This document shows positions 1 to 7,369 of a DNA stretch of 30,155 nucleotides, one piece after another. The notes under the pieces were generated by a model that was not told the origin of the DNA, searched no databases, and worked only from the letters and a program-made list of their open reading frames with translations. Within the stretch, counting starts at the first letter, position 1; each line of letters begins with the position of its first letter. The DNA is from JBFJKD01 sp041601945 (lineage in GTDB: Bacteria > Pseudomonadota > Gammaproteobacteria > Pseudomonadales > Porticoccaceae). Both the position numbers and the translations under genes were made by a program. The DNA lies in the NCBI GenBank assembly GCA_041601945.1, contig JBFIHG010000032.1:1-30155 (forward strand), written 5' to 3'.

Positions 1-684
1 ATTAATCGCCCGTGGCGCCTCGCGGTGCGGGATATCGAGGCGAGTGTTGGCGAGCACGTGCACACCATCGCCGTACCGAAAGTCATGAGTGCCGACCATT
101 TAACATTTATCGCGGAAGTTGTTGCCGAAGTTGAGGTGGATCGCGGATTAACGCCCGGTCATACTCGGCTGCTGGCGTTCGTGGAAGGTCTGGACGGGTT
201 GGCCAATATCGACGCCATCGCCCACGCCACCGATCGTCTGCTGGGCCTGTTTCTCGGGGCCGAAGATTTTTGCTCCGAAGTGGGTATGCAGCCGACCACC
301 GAAGGCTTGTTGTGGGCCAATCAGCAGGTGGTTTTCGCCGCTCGCCGCGCTGGCGTGTTGCCGTTTGGATTTGTCGGTTCAATCGCGGATTATTCCGATC
401 TGGAACTGTTTCGCCAGCGCATTCGTCAGGCCAAAAGTCTGGGGTTTGTTGGAGCGCTGGGTATTCATCCCAGTCAGGTCAGTATTATGAACGAAGAATT
501 TGTGCCATCCGCCGCCGACGTGGAGCACGCTAGCGGACTTGTGGCGGCTTACGAAGAGGCGCTGGCACAGGGGCGTGGCGCTGCTGAATACCGCGGTAAA
601 ATGATCGATGCACCGGTGGTGGCGCGCGCCCGGGAAATCCTGCGTGTACAGAAGGCGCTGCGGGACAAGTTTGCACACGCCTGA
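1..684 (+). CDS. HpcH/HpaI aldolase / CitE-like CoA-ester lyase (5' partial)
   Basis: The reading frame is open from base 1, so the N-terminus lies outside the window; the ATG-like position at 25 is not a convincing start. The visible 227 residues match the C-terminal two thirds of the CitE/HpcH TIM-barrel family. A metal-binding Glu sits in the segment AFVEGLDGLANID, and an Asp in LGAEDFCSEVG provides the second Mg2+ ligand. The family's GIHPSQV segment and C-terminal helical tail are present. Members cleave (or make) malyl-CoA, methylmalyl-CoA or citramalyl-CoA by a reversible Claisen-type reaction. The mcd-like and mct-like genes downstream make citramalyl-CoA or beta-methylmalyl-CoA the attractive substrates, but this is inference from context. 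The gene is followed by an 85-base gap and the crotonase. Confidence 0.85.
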   Translation: MNRPWRLAVRDIEASVGEHVHTIAVPKVMSADHLTFIAEVVAEVEVDRGLTPGHTRLLAFVEGLDGLANIDAIAHATDRLLGLFLGAEDFCSEVGMQPTTEGLLWANQQVVFAARRAGVLPFGFVGSIADYSDLELFRQRIRQAKSLGFVGALGIHPSQVSIMNEEFVPSAADVEHASGLVAAYEEALAQGRGAAEYRGKMIDAPVVARAREILRVQKALRDKFAHA

Positions 685-769
685 CTGGTGTCGCGTTATA
701 TCACCCAACCGTGACCGCGACTAATTTAATACCATAATCAATTACCTACCGTAACTAAGGATCAGGACT

Positions 770-1567
770 ATGAGCGAGCCCGTTTTGTACGAACAACAAG
801 GACGCGTGGCGATTATCACGCTGAACCAGCCGGAAAGTCGCAATGCGCTGTCCGACGAGCTGGTGCCATCGCTGGTGGAAAAACTGCATCGCGCCAACGA
901 TGATGCCGGTGTCAGCTGCGTGATTATTACGGGTGCTGGTAGCAGTTTTTCCTCCGGTGGACATCTCGGCGAGATTCGCGCCATGACTCAGGAGAAAAAG
1001 CTGAGCGCCCAGGAACTGCGCAACTGGTACCTGGATATGATCCAGCAGATACCCCGCACCATGCAGCAAATTTCGGTGCCCTGCATTGCCGCGGTAAACG
1101 GTTATGCGATTGGTGCGGGCTGTGACCTGACCATGATGTGCGACATGCGTATTGCCTCGGAAAAAGCGGTTTTTGCAGAGAGTTTTATGCGCGTCGGATT
1201 GATTCCAGGGGATGGTGGGGCCTGGTTTTTGCCCCGGGTCATTGGCTTGTCTCGCGCCTCCGAAATGAGCTTTACCTGCGACTTTATCGATGCCGCCAAA
1301 GCGGAAAAATGGGGTATGGTTTCCGAGGTGGTTGCACCGGACAAATTACTGGACGCGGCGCTGGCCATGGCCAAACGTATTGCCGCCCATCCGCCGATTG
1401 GCGTACGCATGGCCAAGAAACTGCTGCGCGACTCCCAGGATATGCCCCTCGGCGCGGCACTGGAAATGGCGGCGGGTATGCAGGCCATGCTACAGCTGAC
1501 TGAAGACCATATTGAGGCGATTGACGCCACCCTGGAAAAACGCGAACCGGTGTTCAAGGGGCGCTAG
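770..1567 (+). CDS. Enoyl-CoA hydratase/isomerase (crotonase) family protein
   Basis: This 265-residue protein has the crotonase fold signature: an oxyanion-hole segment around residues 58-66 (SSFSSGGHL) and a second around 108-118 (AVNGYAIGAGC). The two Glu residues that catalyse hydration in mitochondrial enoyl-CoA hydratase align with Asp119 (GAGCDL) and Phe139 (ESFMRVG), so classical hydratase chemistry is doubtful. The protein could be an isomerase, a hydrolase or a hydratase for an unusual substrate. The start is supported by an AGGA-type ribosome site just upstream. The neighbours are the CitE-like lyase upstream and a flavin oxidoreductase downstream. Family assignment is secure; the reaction is not known. 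Confidence 0.88.
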   Translation: MSEPVLYEQQGRVAIITLNQPESRNALSDELVPSLVEKLHRANDDAGVSCVIITGAGSSFSSGGHLGEIRAMTQEKKLSAQELRNWYLDMIQQIPRTMQQISVPCIAAVNGYAIGAGCDLTMMCDMRIASEKAVFAESFMRVGLIPGDGGAWFLPRVIGLSRASEMSFTCDFIDAAKAEKWGMVSEVVAPDKLLDAALAMAKRIAAHPPIGVRMAKKLLRDSQDMPLGAALEMAAGMQAMLQLTEDHIEAIDATLEKREPVFKGR

Positions 1568-1571
1568 GAGA

Positions 1572-1590
1572 CTGTTTCAAACTGAAACAG
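1572..1590. repeat. Perfect inverted repeat (8-bp arms, 3-nt centre)
   Basis: CTGTTTCA and TGAAACAG flank the centre AAC exactly. It starts four bases after the crotonase stop. No T-run follows, so it is a poor intrinsic terminator. The shape and size fit a dimeric transcription-factor operator. No second copy was noticed elsewhere in the window. Confidence 0.55.
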
Positions 1591-1820
1591 AAACCGATAT
1601 CGGCAACACTCCGAAATTCTGGTTTTCCGATTATGTATGGTAAAACTGCGGGCCTCCAGGCTAGCCCGTTAATTCCATATTTTCGATCCGGGATCGGGAA
1701 CCCTCCCAGATGGGGTTCGGCCACACATGTTGTGCATACCCAGAGATGATATGTGTCAAAGCGCGCTGCGCAGACGGGAGGTATCCTGATCCGTATTCGT
1801 TCAAGCGTTGTGCGGATGTC

Positions 1821-1833
1821 CGGTCCTGGACCG
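1821..1833. promoter_or_regulatory. Candidate operator palindrome upstream of the LLM oxidoreductase
   Basis: CGGTCC-T-GGACCG is a perfect palindrome about 65 bases before the luciferase-like gene. This distance is suitable for a promoter-proximal operator. A 6-bp arm is short enough to arise by chance in GC-rich DNA. Confidence 0.3.
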
Positions 1834-1898
1834 AGGTGATAGCGGTCGCGAATTTTTAAAATTCATTCAGTTAGATTAGCAACGTCGGGAGACAAGTG

Positions 1899-3092
1899 AT
1901 GGAAGTAGGTGGATTTTATTTGCCCGTAGTGGGGAATAGAGAGCAGATCGAACAGGGTATGGCGGGCAAGCGCACCGATCTGTATCAGCACATGCTCAAG
2001 GAGCTATCTGACCAGGCCAAATTTATGGATGCGCACGGCTACTATGGTATCGGCACCACGGAGCACCATTTTCATATCGAGGGTGAGGAAGTTTCCACCA
2101 ATCCCATATTGATCGACCTGTATATCGCTATGCAGACCAAAAACCTCAAGGTGGGCCAGTTGGGCAACGTCTTGCCGTCTCACAATCCGATTCGCCTGGC
2201 GGAAGATATTGCCATGCTGGACCAAATGTCTGGCGGTCGTGCCTTTGCCGGTTTTGCCCGGGGTTATCAGCCCCGCTGGGTGGCCACGCTAGGGCAGCAG
2301 ATGGATGGTATGGCAAAGGCCAATGAACTGGGCTCCGAGGCTTACGACAAGCTCAAAAAAGAAATCTACTACGACCACTTCGATATCATTATGAAAGCGT
2401 GGAAGAACGACACCTTCTCCCACAAGAGCAAATTCTGGGAAATTCCGCCGGCCAACACCTTCTGGGCCACCGGCGACGTGACCCGCAAGTACGGTCAGGG
2501 GGTCGATGAAAACAATATCCTCACGGAAATCGGTATTGCTCCGCCGACTTTTAACAAACGTATTCCCGATCTGTTTCAGCCATTCAGTGTTTCGGAAAGC
2601 TCTATTGTGTGGGCTCAGGAAAACGACGTCACCCCGATCACAATCGTGACCAATACTGAGATAGCGCAGTCCCATATTCGCGCCGCCAAAGAGGCTGCCG
2701 ACAAGGCGGGTAAGCCCTATCGTATGGGTATGACCCGGGAAGTTATTGTGGCCGACACTGACGAAAAAGCCTACGAGATTGCGCGCAACGGTGGTTCTTA
2801 CATCTGGTGTAACTTCTTCCAGCCGTTCGGCTTTAACGGCGCTGTCGCGAACCCCGGCGAAAGCCCGTTCGACGTGCCCAACGATTTTAAAACCATGGAA
2901 GAGCGGGGCCTGGTTATCTGTGGTAGTCCGGATACGGTGAAGCGCAAGCTGGAAAAGTTATTTAAAGATTTACCCTGTCAGTATTTCTGGTTGTTTAATT
3001 ACAACGGTCTGGTCTCCAACGAGAATATGTTGCGCAGTCTGGAATTGCTGACGGAAAAGGTATTTCCTCACTTCACCGACAAAATCAAGTAA
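1899..3092 (+). CDS. LLM class flavin-dependent oxidoreductase
   Basis: This 397-residue protein belongs to the bacterial luciferase-like (TIM-barrel) family, which uses FMNH2 or F420. Recognisable segments are GIGTTEHHF near residues 50-58, then PSHNPIRLAEDIAMLDQMSGGR and GFARGY, the usual flavin-pocket and barrel-core pattern. The C-terminal third holds the family's conserved CGSPDTV motif. I chose the ATG at 1899 over the overlapping GTG at 1896 because GGGAGA lies at a good distance. Family members include monooxygenases and Baeyer-Villiger-type enzymes; with an esterase and an aldehyde dehydrogenase in the same locus, oxygen insertion into a ketone is possible. The actual substrate cannot be read from the sequence. 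It stands alone between two intergenic gaps, so it may have its own promoter. Confidence 0.88.
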   Translation: MEVGGFYLPVVGNREQIEQGMAGKRTDLYQHMLKELSDQAKFMDAHGYYGIGTTEHHFHIEGEEVSTNPILIDLYIAMQTKNLKVGQLGNVLPSHNPIRLAEDIAMLDQMSGGRAFAGFARGYQPRWVATLGQQMDGMAKANELGSEAYDKLKKEIYYDHFDIIMKAWKNDTFSHKSKFWEIPPANTFWATGDVTRKYGQGVDENNILTEIGIAPPTFNKRIPDLFQPFSVSESSIVWAQENDVTPITIVTNTEIAQSHIRAAKEAADKAGKPYRMGMTREVIVADTDEKAYEIARNGGSYIWCNFFQPFGFNGAVANPGESPFDVPNDFKTMEERGLVICGSPDTVKRKLEKLFKDLPCQYFWLFNYNGLVSNENMLRSLELLTEKVFPHFTDKIK

Positions 3093-3100
3093 GTCGCCAC

Positions 3101-3134
3101 GCCGCTGGCACCGGTGGGATTCGGTTTCAGCGGC
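3101..3134 (+). terminator. Possible hairpin after the LLM gene
   Basis: GCCGCTG at 3101-3107 pairs with CAGCGGC at 3128-3134 across a 20-base loop, eight bases after the LLM stop. There is no T-run after it, so it is at best a weak or factor-assisted terminator. Confidence 0.3.
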
Positions 3135-3323
3135 AGTTAATCAGCGTTACCGGCGAGACCAAGCTCCAGGAGCGAATAGTCTGCCCAGGTGGGTGTTCGA
3201 CTGCTGATGCTACCGGCGGGTAATACAAGCTCATTTCCGGTATACTTATCACCGAACCAACGTTGGCTATTATCTGCCGACGCTCGCTACTCGCAAACGG
3301 CGTGAATTTACGAGAACCTGTCG

Positions 3324-4469
3324 ATGACCATGACCAGCCGCACTGTGTACTCCGCGGACCACGAGCTTTTCCGCCAAACTGCCCGGCGGTTTTTTCGTGA
3401 GAATCTGGAGCCGAACATCGACACCTGGGAAGATCAGGGTATCGTGCCAAGGCAGTTCTGGCGCGACGCGGGGGAAAAGGGGCTGTTGTGCTGTGGCATA
3501 CCAGAAGTCTATGGTGGGCCCGGCGCGGATTTTCGCTACAACATGATTGTCTCGGAAGAAATCGGCTACGCCATCGGTGGTGGTAGTTGCAGCTTTGCGC
3601 TGCAGTCGGATATCACGGCGTACTATATTCTCAATCATGCGAGCGAAGAATTGAAACTCCGCTGGTTGCCGGGCATGGTCAGCGGCGACGTGGTGTCCGC
3701 AATTGCAATGACCGAACCGGGCACGGGCAGCGATTTAAAAGCGGTGCGCACCAGCGCGGTGCGCCAGGGCGACGAGTACGTTATCAATGGGCAAAAAACG
3801 TTTATCACCAACGGCCAGCATTGTGATTTCGTGATTGTGGCGTGCAAGACCGACCCGGAGCAGGGCGCCCACGGCATGAGTCTAATCATTGTCGAAAGTG
3901 ATCGAGTTGGATTTGCGCGCGGTCGCAATCTGGACAAAATCGGACAGAAAGCGGCCGATACGTCGGAGATGTTTTTCGCCGACGTGCACGTCCCGGCCAG
4001 TAATCTGATTGGCGAAGCCGGTCGCGGTTTCGCCTATTTGATGGATGAGTTGCCCCGCGAGCGGCTGACCGTCGCTTTTCGGGCCTGGGCAGAGGCCCAG
4101 CGCGCGTTTGATATCACCGTGGACTACGTCAAGCAGCGGGAAGCCTTTGGCAAACCGTTGATGGCGTTTCAGAATACTCAGTTTAAGCTGGCTGAGGTGC
4201 GCGCAAATCTCGCGGTCGGTTGGGCCTATCTCGACCAGTGTCTGGAAAAGATACTGGCGGGCACCATGACCGCCGAAGAGGGCGCCATCGCCAAGCTGTG
4301 GACTACCGAGCGGGAAGGTGAAATTGTCGATACCTGTCTGCAATTGTTTGGTGGCTACGGCTACATGCGCGAGTATCCTATCGCGCGTATGTATACTGAC
4401 GCCCGCATTCGGCGCATTTACGGTGGAACGTCGGAAATTATGAAACTTTTTATCAGTAGATTTATTTAA
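3324..4469 (+). CDS. Acyl-CoA dehydrogenase (LCAD-like)
   Basis: This 381-residue protein has the usual acyl-CoA dehydrogenase length and domain order: N-terminal helical domain, beta domain with AIAMTEPGTGSD at about 127-138, and C-terminal helical domain with the FAD-binding VKQREAFGK and FGGYGYM segments. The C-terminal end reads IYGGTSEIM. The catalytic Glu of medium-chain enzymes is therefore Gly367, as in long-chain and isovaleryl enzymes where the base lies on an earlier helix. Glu residues around WAEAQ are candidates for that base. It would catalyse alpha,beta-dehydrogenation of an acyl-CoA and pass electrons to ETF. A second in-frame ATG lies two codons later. Confidence 0.92.
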   Translation: MTMTSRTVYSADHELFRQTARRFFRENLEPNIDTWEDQGIVPRQFWRDAGEKGLLCCGIPEVYGGPGADFRYNMIVSEEIGYAIGGGSCSFALQSDITAYYILNHASEELKLRWLPGMVSGDVVSAIAMTEPGTGSDLKAVRTSAVRQGDEYVINGQKTFITNGQHCDFVIVACKTDPEQGAHGMSLIIVESDRVGFARGRNLDKIGQKAADTSEMFFADVHVPASNLIGEAGRGFAYLMDELPRERLTVAFRAWAEAQRAFDITVDYVKQREAFGKPLMAFQNTQFKLAEVRANLAVGWAYLDQCLEKILAGTMTAEEGAIAKLWTTEREGEIVDTCLQLFGGYGYMREYPIARMYTDARIRRIYGGTSEIMKLFISRFI

Positions 4470-4553
4470 TCGTTTGCCTTCTTTGCCAGCGGTCATTAAG
4501 GCGCTTGGCGCAGGGGAAAACATCACAACCATGGAAACCAGCAGGAACCTACT

Positions 4554-5999
4554 ATGATTGGTATTACAGCTTACGGCGCGTACTTGCCGCGCATGCGATT
4601 GCAGAAAAAGGCGATAGCGGACGCTAACGCCTGGTTCGATGCGGGACTCAGGGGGCTGGCCAAGGGTGAGAAGGCCGTGTGCAACTGGGACGAGGACGCG
4701 ATCACTATGGCGACAGAAGCGTTTGCCGACTGTGTGGGCAAAATTCCCGAGAAGTCGCCGGCCGCACTTCTGCTCGCTTCTACCACGCTGCCGTTCAGCG
4801 ACCGTCAGAACTCGGTGGTCGTGGCTGAAGCTCTGAATTTGGACACCGCTAATTTACGCACGGCGGATATCACTTCATCGCAACGGGCAGGTACCTCGGG
4901 GCTCCTGTTTGCGCTGGATATCGCGGCCGCAGGCCGTGGTGACGCGGTGCTGGTGGCGTCCGACCACCGGCGCACCAAGTGTGCGTCGCGGGAAGAAATG
5001 TTGTACGGCGACGGCGCTGCGGCGCTCGCGGTTGGCAGCGATGGGGTGATTGCCGAACTGATTGGCTCGCATAGTGAAGCGGTGGATTTTATCGATCACT
5101 TCCGTGGCGAGGGTCAGGATTTTGATTACGGCTGGGAAGAGCGCTGGGTGCGCGATGAAGGGTACATGAAAATTATTCCCGCGGCGGTTGAAAAGTTGCT
5201 GGCGGATTGTAATGTCAAGGGTAGTGATATCGCTCACGCGGTGTTCGCCACGGATCAGGGGCGGGTGCCGGCAGATTTGGCAAAAACGCTGGGTATCAAT
5301 CCAGACGCCCTGGCGGATAACCTGCTACAAAGTGTGGGCATCACCGGGGCTGCTCACCCGCTGCTGCTGCTTGCCCATCGTCTCGAACAAGCTGCGCCGG
5401 GCGATCTGATTTTACTGACCGGCTTTGGTCAGGGCTGCGATGCCCTGCTGTTCAAGGCCACCGCTGCGATCAAAAACAAACGCCCGGCGCGTGGGGTTTC
5501 CGGTTGTCTCAGCGCCGGTCGACCCGAAGAGAACTACAATAAATTCCAATCTTTTAACGACCTGCTGGAAAAAGATCTGGGCAAGCGGTCGGAAGTTAAC
5601 AAGCAGGCGTATCTGTCCGCCATGTACCGCAACCGCGGTTTGACTAATCGCTTTCTCGGCGGCAAATGTACCGCTTGTAACACGGTGCAAATGCCCAAGC
5701 ATCTGTATTGCGTGAACCCGGACTGCGGAGCCCACAATACTCAGGTTGACCACCCCATGGCCGCCACGCAAGGAAAAGTCACCACCTGGACCGCCGACCG
5801 CCTGACCTTCGACTACAACCCGCCAGCCTACTTTGGCTTGATTGCGTTCGAGGGCGGTGGTCGTTTAATGATGGATATGACCGAAGTGGATCCGGCAACG
5901 TTTGATACGGGTGCCAGAGTGTCGGTGCATTTTCGGATCAAACAAATCGACAGTCAAAACGGTTTCCGTAAATATTTCTGGAAAGCGATACCCGTTTAA
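4554..5999 (+). CDS. HMG-CoA synthase-like domain fused to zinc-ribbon/OB-fold (DUF35)
   Basis: This is a 481-residue two-part protein. Residues 1 to about 305 have the KAS III/HMG-CoA synthase thiolase fold (opening GITAYGAYLPR, later YGDGAAALAVG, closing LLTGFGQGCDALLF). Residues about 365-395 form a four-Cys zinc ribbon (Cys372, 375, 386, 391), followed by an OB-fold ending near 478. The usual catalytic Cys position (archaeal pattern ACKAGT) reads SQRAGT, with Gln110, and the usual His position (FHQPNG) reads FATDQG. Both catalytic residues therefore seem lost. In phloroglucinol acetyltransferase PhlACB and archaeal acetoacetyl-CoA thiolase/HMGCS complexes, a KAS III-like subunit and a DUF35 protein assemble with a thiolase. 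The thiolase gene follows directly, so a scaffold or CoA-channel role is likely. Confidence 0.85.
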   Translation: MIGITAYGAYLPRMRLQKKAIADANAWFDAGLRGLAKGEKAVCNWDEDAITMATEAFADCVGKIPEKSPAALLLASTTLPFSDRQNSVVVAEALNLDTANLRTADITSSQRAGTSGLLFALDIAAAGRGDAVLVASDHRRTKCASREEMLYGDGAAALAVGSDGVIAELIGSHSEAVDFIDHFRGEGQDFDYGWEERWVRDEGYMKIIPAAVEKLLADCNVKGSDIAHAVFATDQGRVPADLAKTLGINPDALADNLLQSVGITGAAHPLLLLAHRLEQAAPGDLILLTGFGQGCDALLFKATAAIKNKRPARGVSGCLSAGRPEENYNKFQSFNDLLEKDLGKRSEVNKQAYLSAMYRNRGLTNRFLGGKCTACNTVQMPKHLYCVNPDCGAHNTQVDHPMAATQGKVTTWTADRLTFDYNPPAYFGLIAFEGGGRLMMDMTEVDPATFDTGARVSVHFRIKQIDSQNGFRKYFWKAIPV

Positions 6000-6043
6000 T
6001 AACCAGATTGACCTACCCCCGTAACAACACAGGAGTTACGATT

Positions 6044-7246
6044 ATGGCGAGCGGAATTAAAGATAAAGTTGCAATACTTGGTATGGGCTGCAGTAAGTTC
6101 GGCGAGCGTTGGGATTGCGAGCCCGCCGATTTGATGGCCGAAGCGTTCGAAGAGTGCCTGGCTGATGCAGGTATCGAAAAAAATCAGATTGAGGCGGCCT
6201 GGCAATCGACCGCAGTGGATGCTTTCAGTGTAGGGCCTGGTTCGATGCCCCTCAGTATGGGTTTGCGGTTGCCGTATATTCCGGTCACGCGGCTGGAAAA
6301 CTATTGCGCCAGCGGTACTGAGGCGTTTCGCGCCGCATCCTACGCGGTGGCCTCGGGTGCCTGTGACATTGCCCTGGCCCTGGGTTTTGAGAAATTGAAG
6401 GATACTGGCTACGGCGGTCTGCCCCAGCGTTCGCGCGGGGTCAGTAACGATCTGTACTACCCTAACCTGTCTGCGCCCGGCATGTTTGCCCAGCTGGCCG
6501 CTGGTTACCGCGCCAAATACGGTACCAGCATGCAGGATTTAAAGCGGGCGATGGCCCACGTCTCGGTTAAAAGTCATGCCAACGGTATTAAAAATCCGAA
6601 AGCCCATCTACGCCGCGCAATTACCGAGGAGCAGGCACTTAATGCACCGATGATTGCCGAGCCGATTGGTTTATTCGACTGCTGCGGCGTCAGCGATGGC
6701 GCCGCCGCGGCCATTGTCACTACGCCGGAAATTGCGCGCCGCCTGGGTAAGCACAATCTGGTCACGGTGAAAGCGCTGCAACTATGCGCCTCCAACGGTC
6801 AGGAAGGGGGTTACGATAGCTGGGATGGGTCCTTCGTACACACCACCCGGGTCGCTGCCAAACGTGCCTATGCGGAAGCGGGCGTAAGCAAGCCGCGGGA
6901 CGAAATTTCCATGACGGAAGTTCACGACTGTTTCTCGGTGACTGAGATGGTCACCATGGAAGACCTGTTTTTGTCGGATGATGGTGGTGCAGTGCAGGAT
7001 GTGCTGGATGGTATGTTCGATGCCGATGGCAAGATCCCCTGTCAGATTGACGGCGGTCTAAAATGTTTCGGCCATCCTATCGGTGCCTCCGGATTGCGCA
7101 TGATTTACGAAATGTACCTGCAATTGTCCGGCAATGCCGGAGAGCGTCAACTGGCCAATCCAAAGCTCGGATTGACCCACAATCTCGGTGGTTTCCCCCA
7201 CCAGAACGTGGTCAGTGTCGCCATCGTGGGTCGCCACGACGCGTAA
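6044..7246 (+). CDS. SCP2-type thiolase (acetyl-CoA acetyltransferase family)
   Basis: This 400-residue thiolase has the acyl-accepting Cys88 in NYCASG, the His motif HDCF at 294-297, and KCFGHPIGASG at about 340-350, so it looks catalytically intact. It would cleave a 3-ketoacyl-CoA or run the reverse condensation. The frame is open back to a TTG at 6008, but AGGAG at 6031-6035 fits the ATG at 6044. It follows the HMGCS-like/DUF35 fusion by 44 bases, the arrangement expected for a thiolase-DUF35 complex. The enzyme most likely acts on a bulky or branched substrate, as SCP2-type thiolases often do, but the substrate is not determined. Confidence 0.9.
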   Translation: MASGIKDKVAILGMGCSKFGERWDCEPADLMAEAFEECLADAGIEKNQIEAAWQSTAVDAFSVGPGSMPLSMGLRLPYIPVTRLENYCASGTEAFRAASYAVASGACDIALALGFEKLKDTGYGGLPQRSRGVSNDLYYPNLSAPGMFAQLAAGYRAKYGTSMQDLKRAMAHVSVKSHANGIKNPKAHLRRAITEEQALNAPMIAEPIGLFDCCGVSDGAAAAIVTTPEIARRLGKHNLVTVKALQLCASNGQEGGYDSWDGSFVHTTRVAAKRAYAEAGVSKPRDEISMTEVHDCFSVTEMVTMEDLFLSDDGGAVQDVLDGMFDADGKIPCQIDGGLKCFGHPIGASGLRMIYEMYLQLSGNAGERQLANPKLGLTHNLGGFPHQNVVSVAIVGRHDA

Positions 7247-7260
7247 TTTTGCCGACCTCT

Positions 7261-7278
7261 GGCGCACGGACGTGCGCC
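7261..7278 (+). repeat. Short GC-rich hairpin between thiolase and mcd-like gene
   Basis: GGCGCAC and GTGCGCC pair across a four-base loop, 14 bases after the thiolase stop. No T-run follows. It may protect the 3' end of the thiolase message or reduce read-through. Confidence 0.35.
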
Positions 7279-7369
7279 CGGGGTGGTTGCAGACAGGGTA
7301 TTTCACACGCCGGTTTTGAGCAGGGGCGCGAAGCCGTAGTGCAAAATGAAGAGTGAAGAGCGGAGGCTA

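Larger units (their letters stand above)
1568..1895. other. 328-base intergenic region with two inverted repeats
   Basis: No coding potential is visible here. The stretch holds a perfect inverted repeat immediately after the crotonase stop (1572-1590), a weaker GC-rich hairpin near 1648-1669, and a 13-base palindrome at 1821-1833. The last 50 bases are AT-rich before the luciferase-like gene. It probably carries both the end of the upstream transcript and the promoter of the next one. No promoter boxes are clear enough to call. Confidence 0.5.

Noticed and set aside
3882..4532. Minus-strand frame of 216 codons opposite the first acyl-CoA dehydrogenase
   Set aside because: It overlaps a clear acyl-CoA dehydrogenase and shows no recognisable protein pattern.
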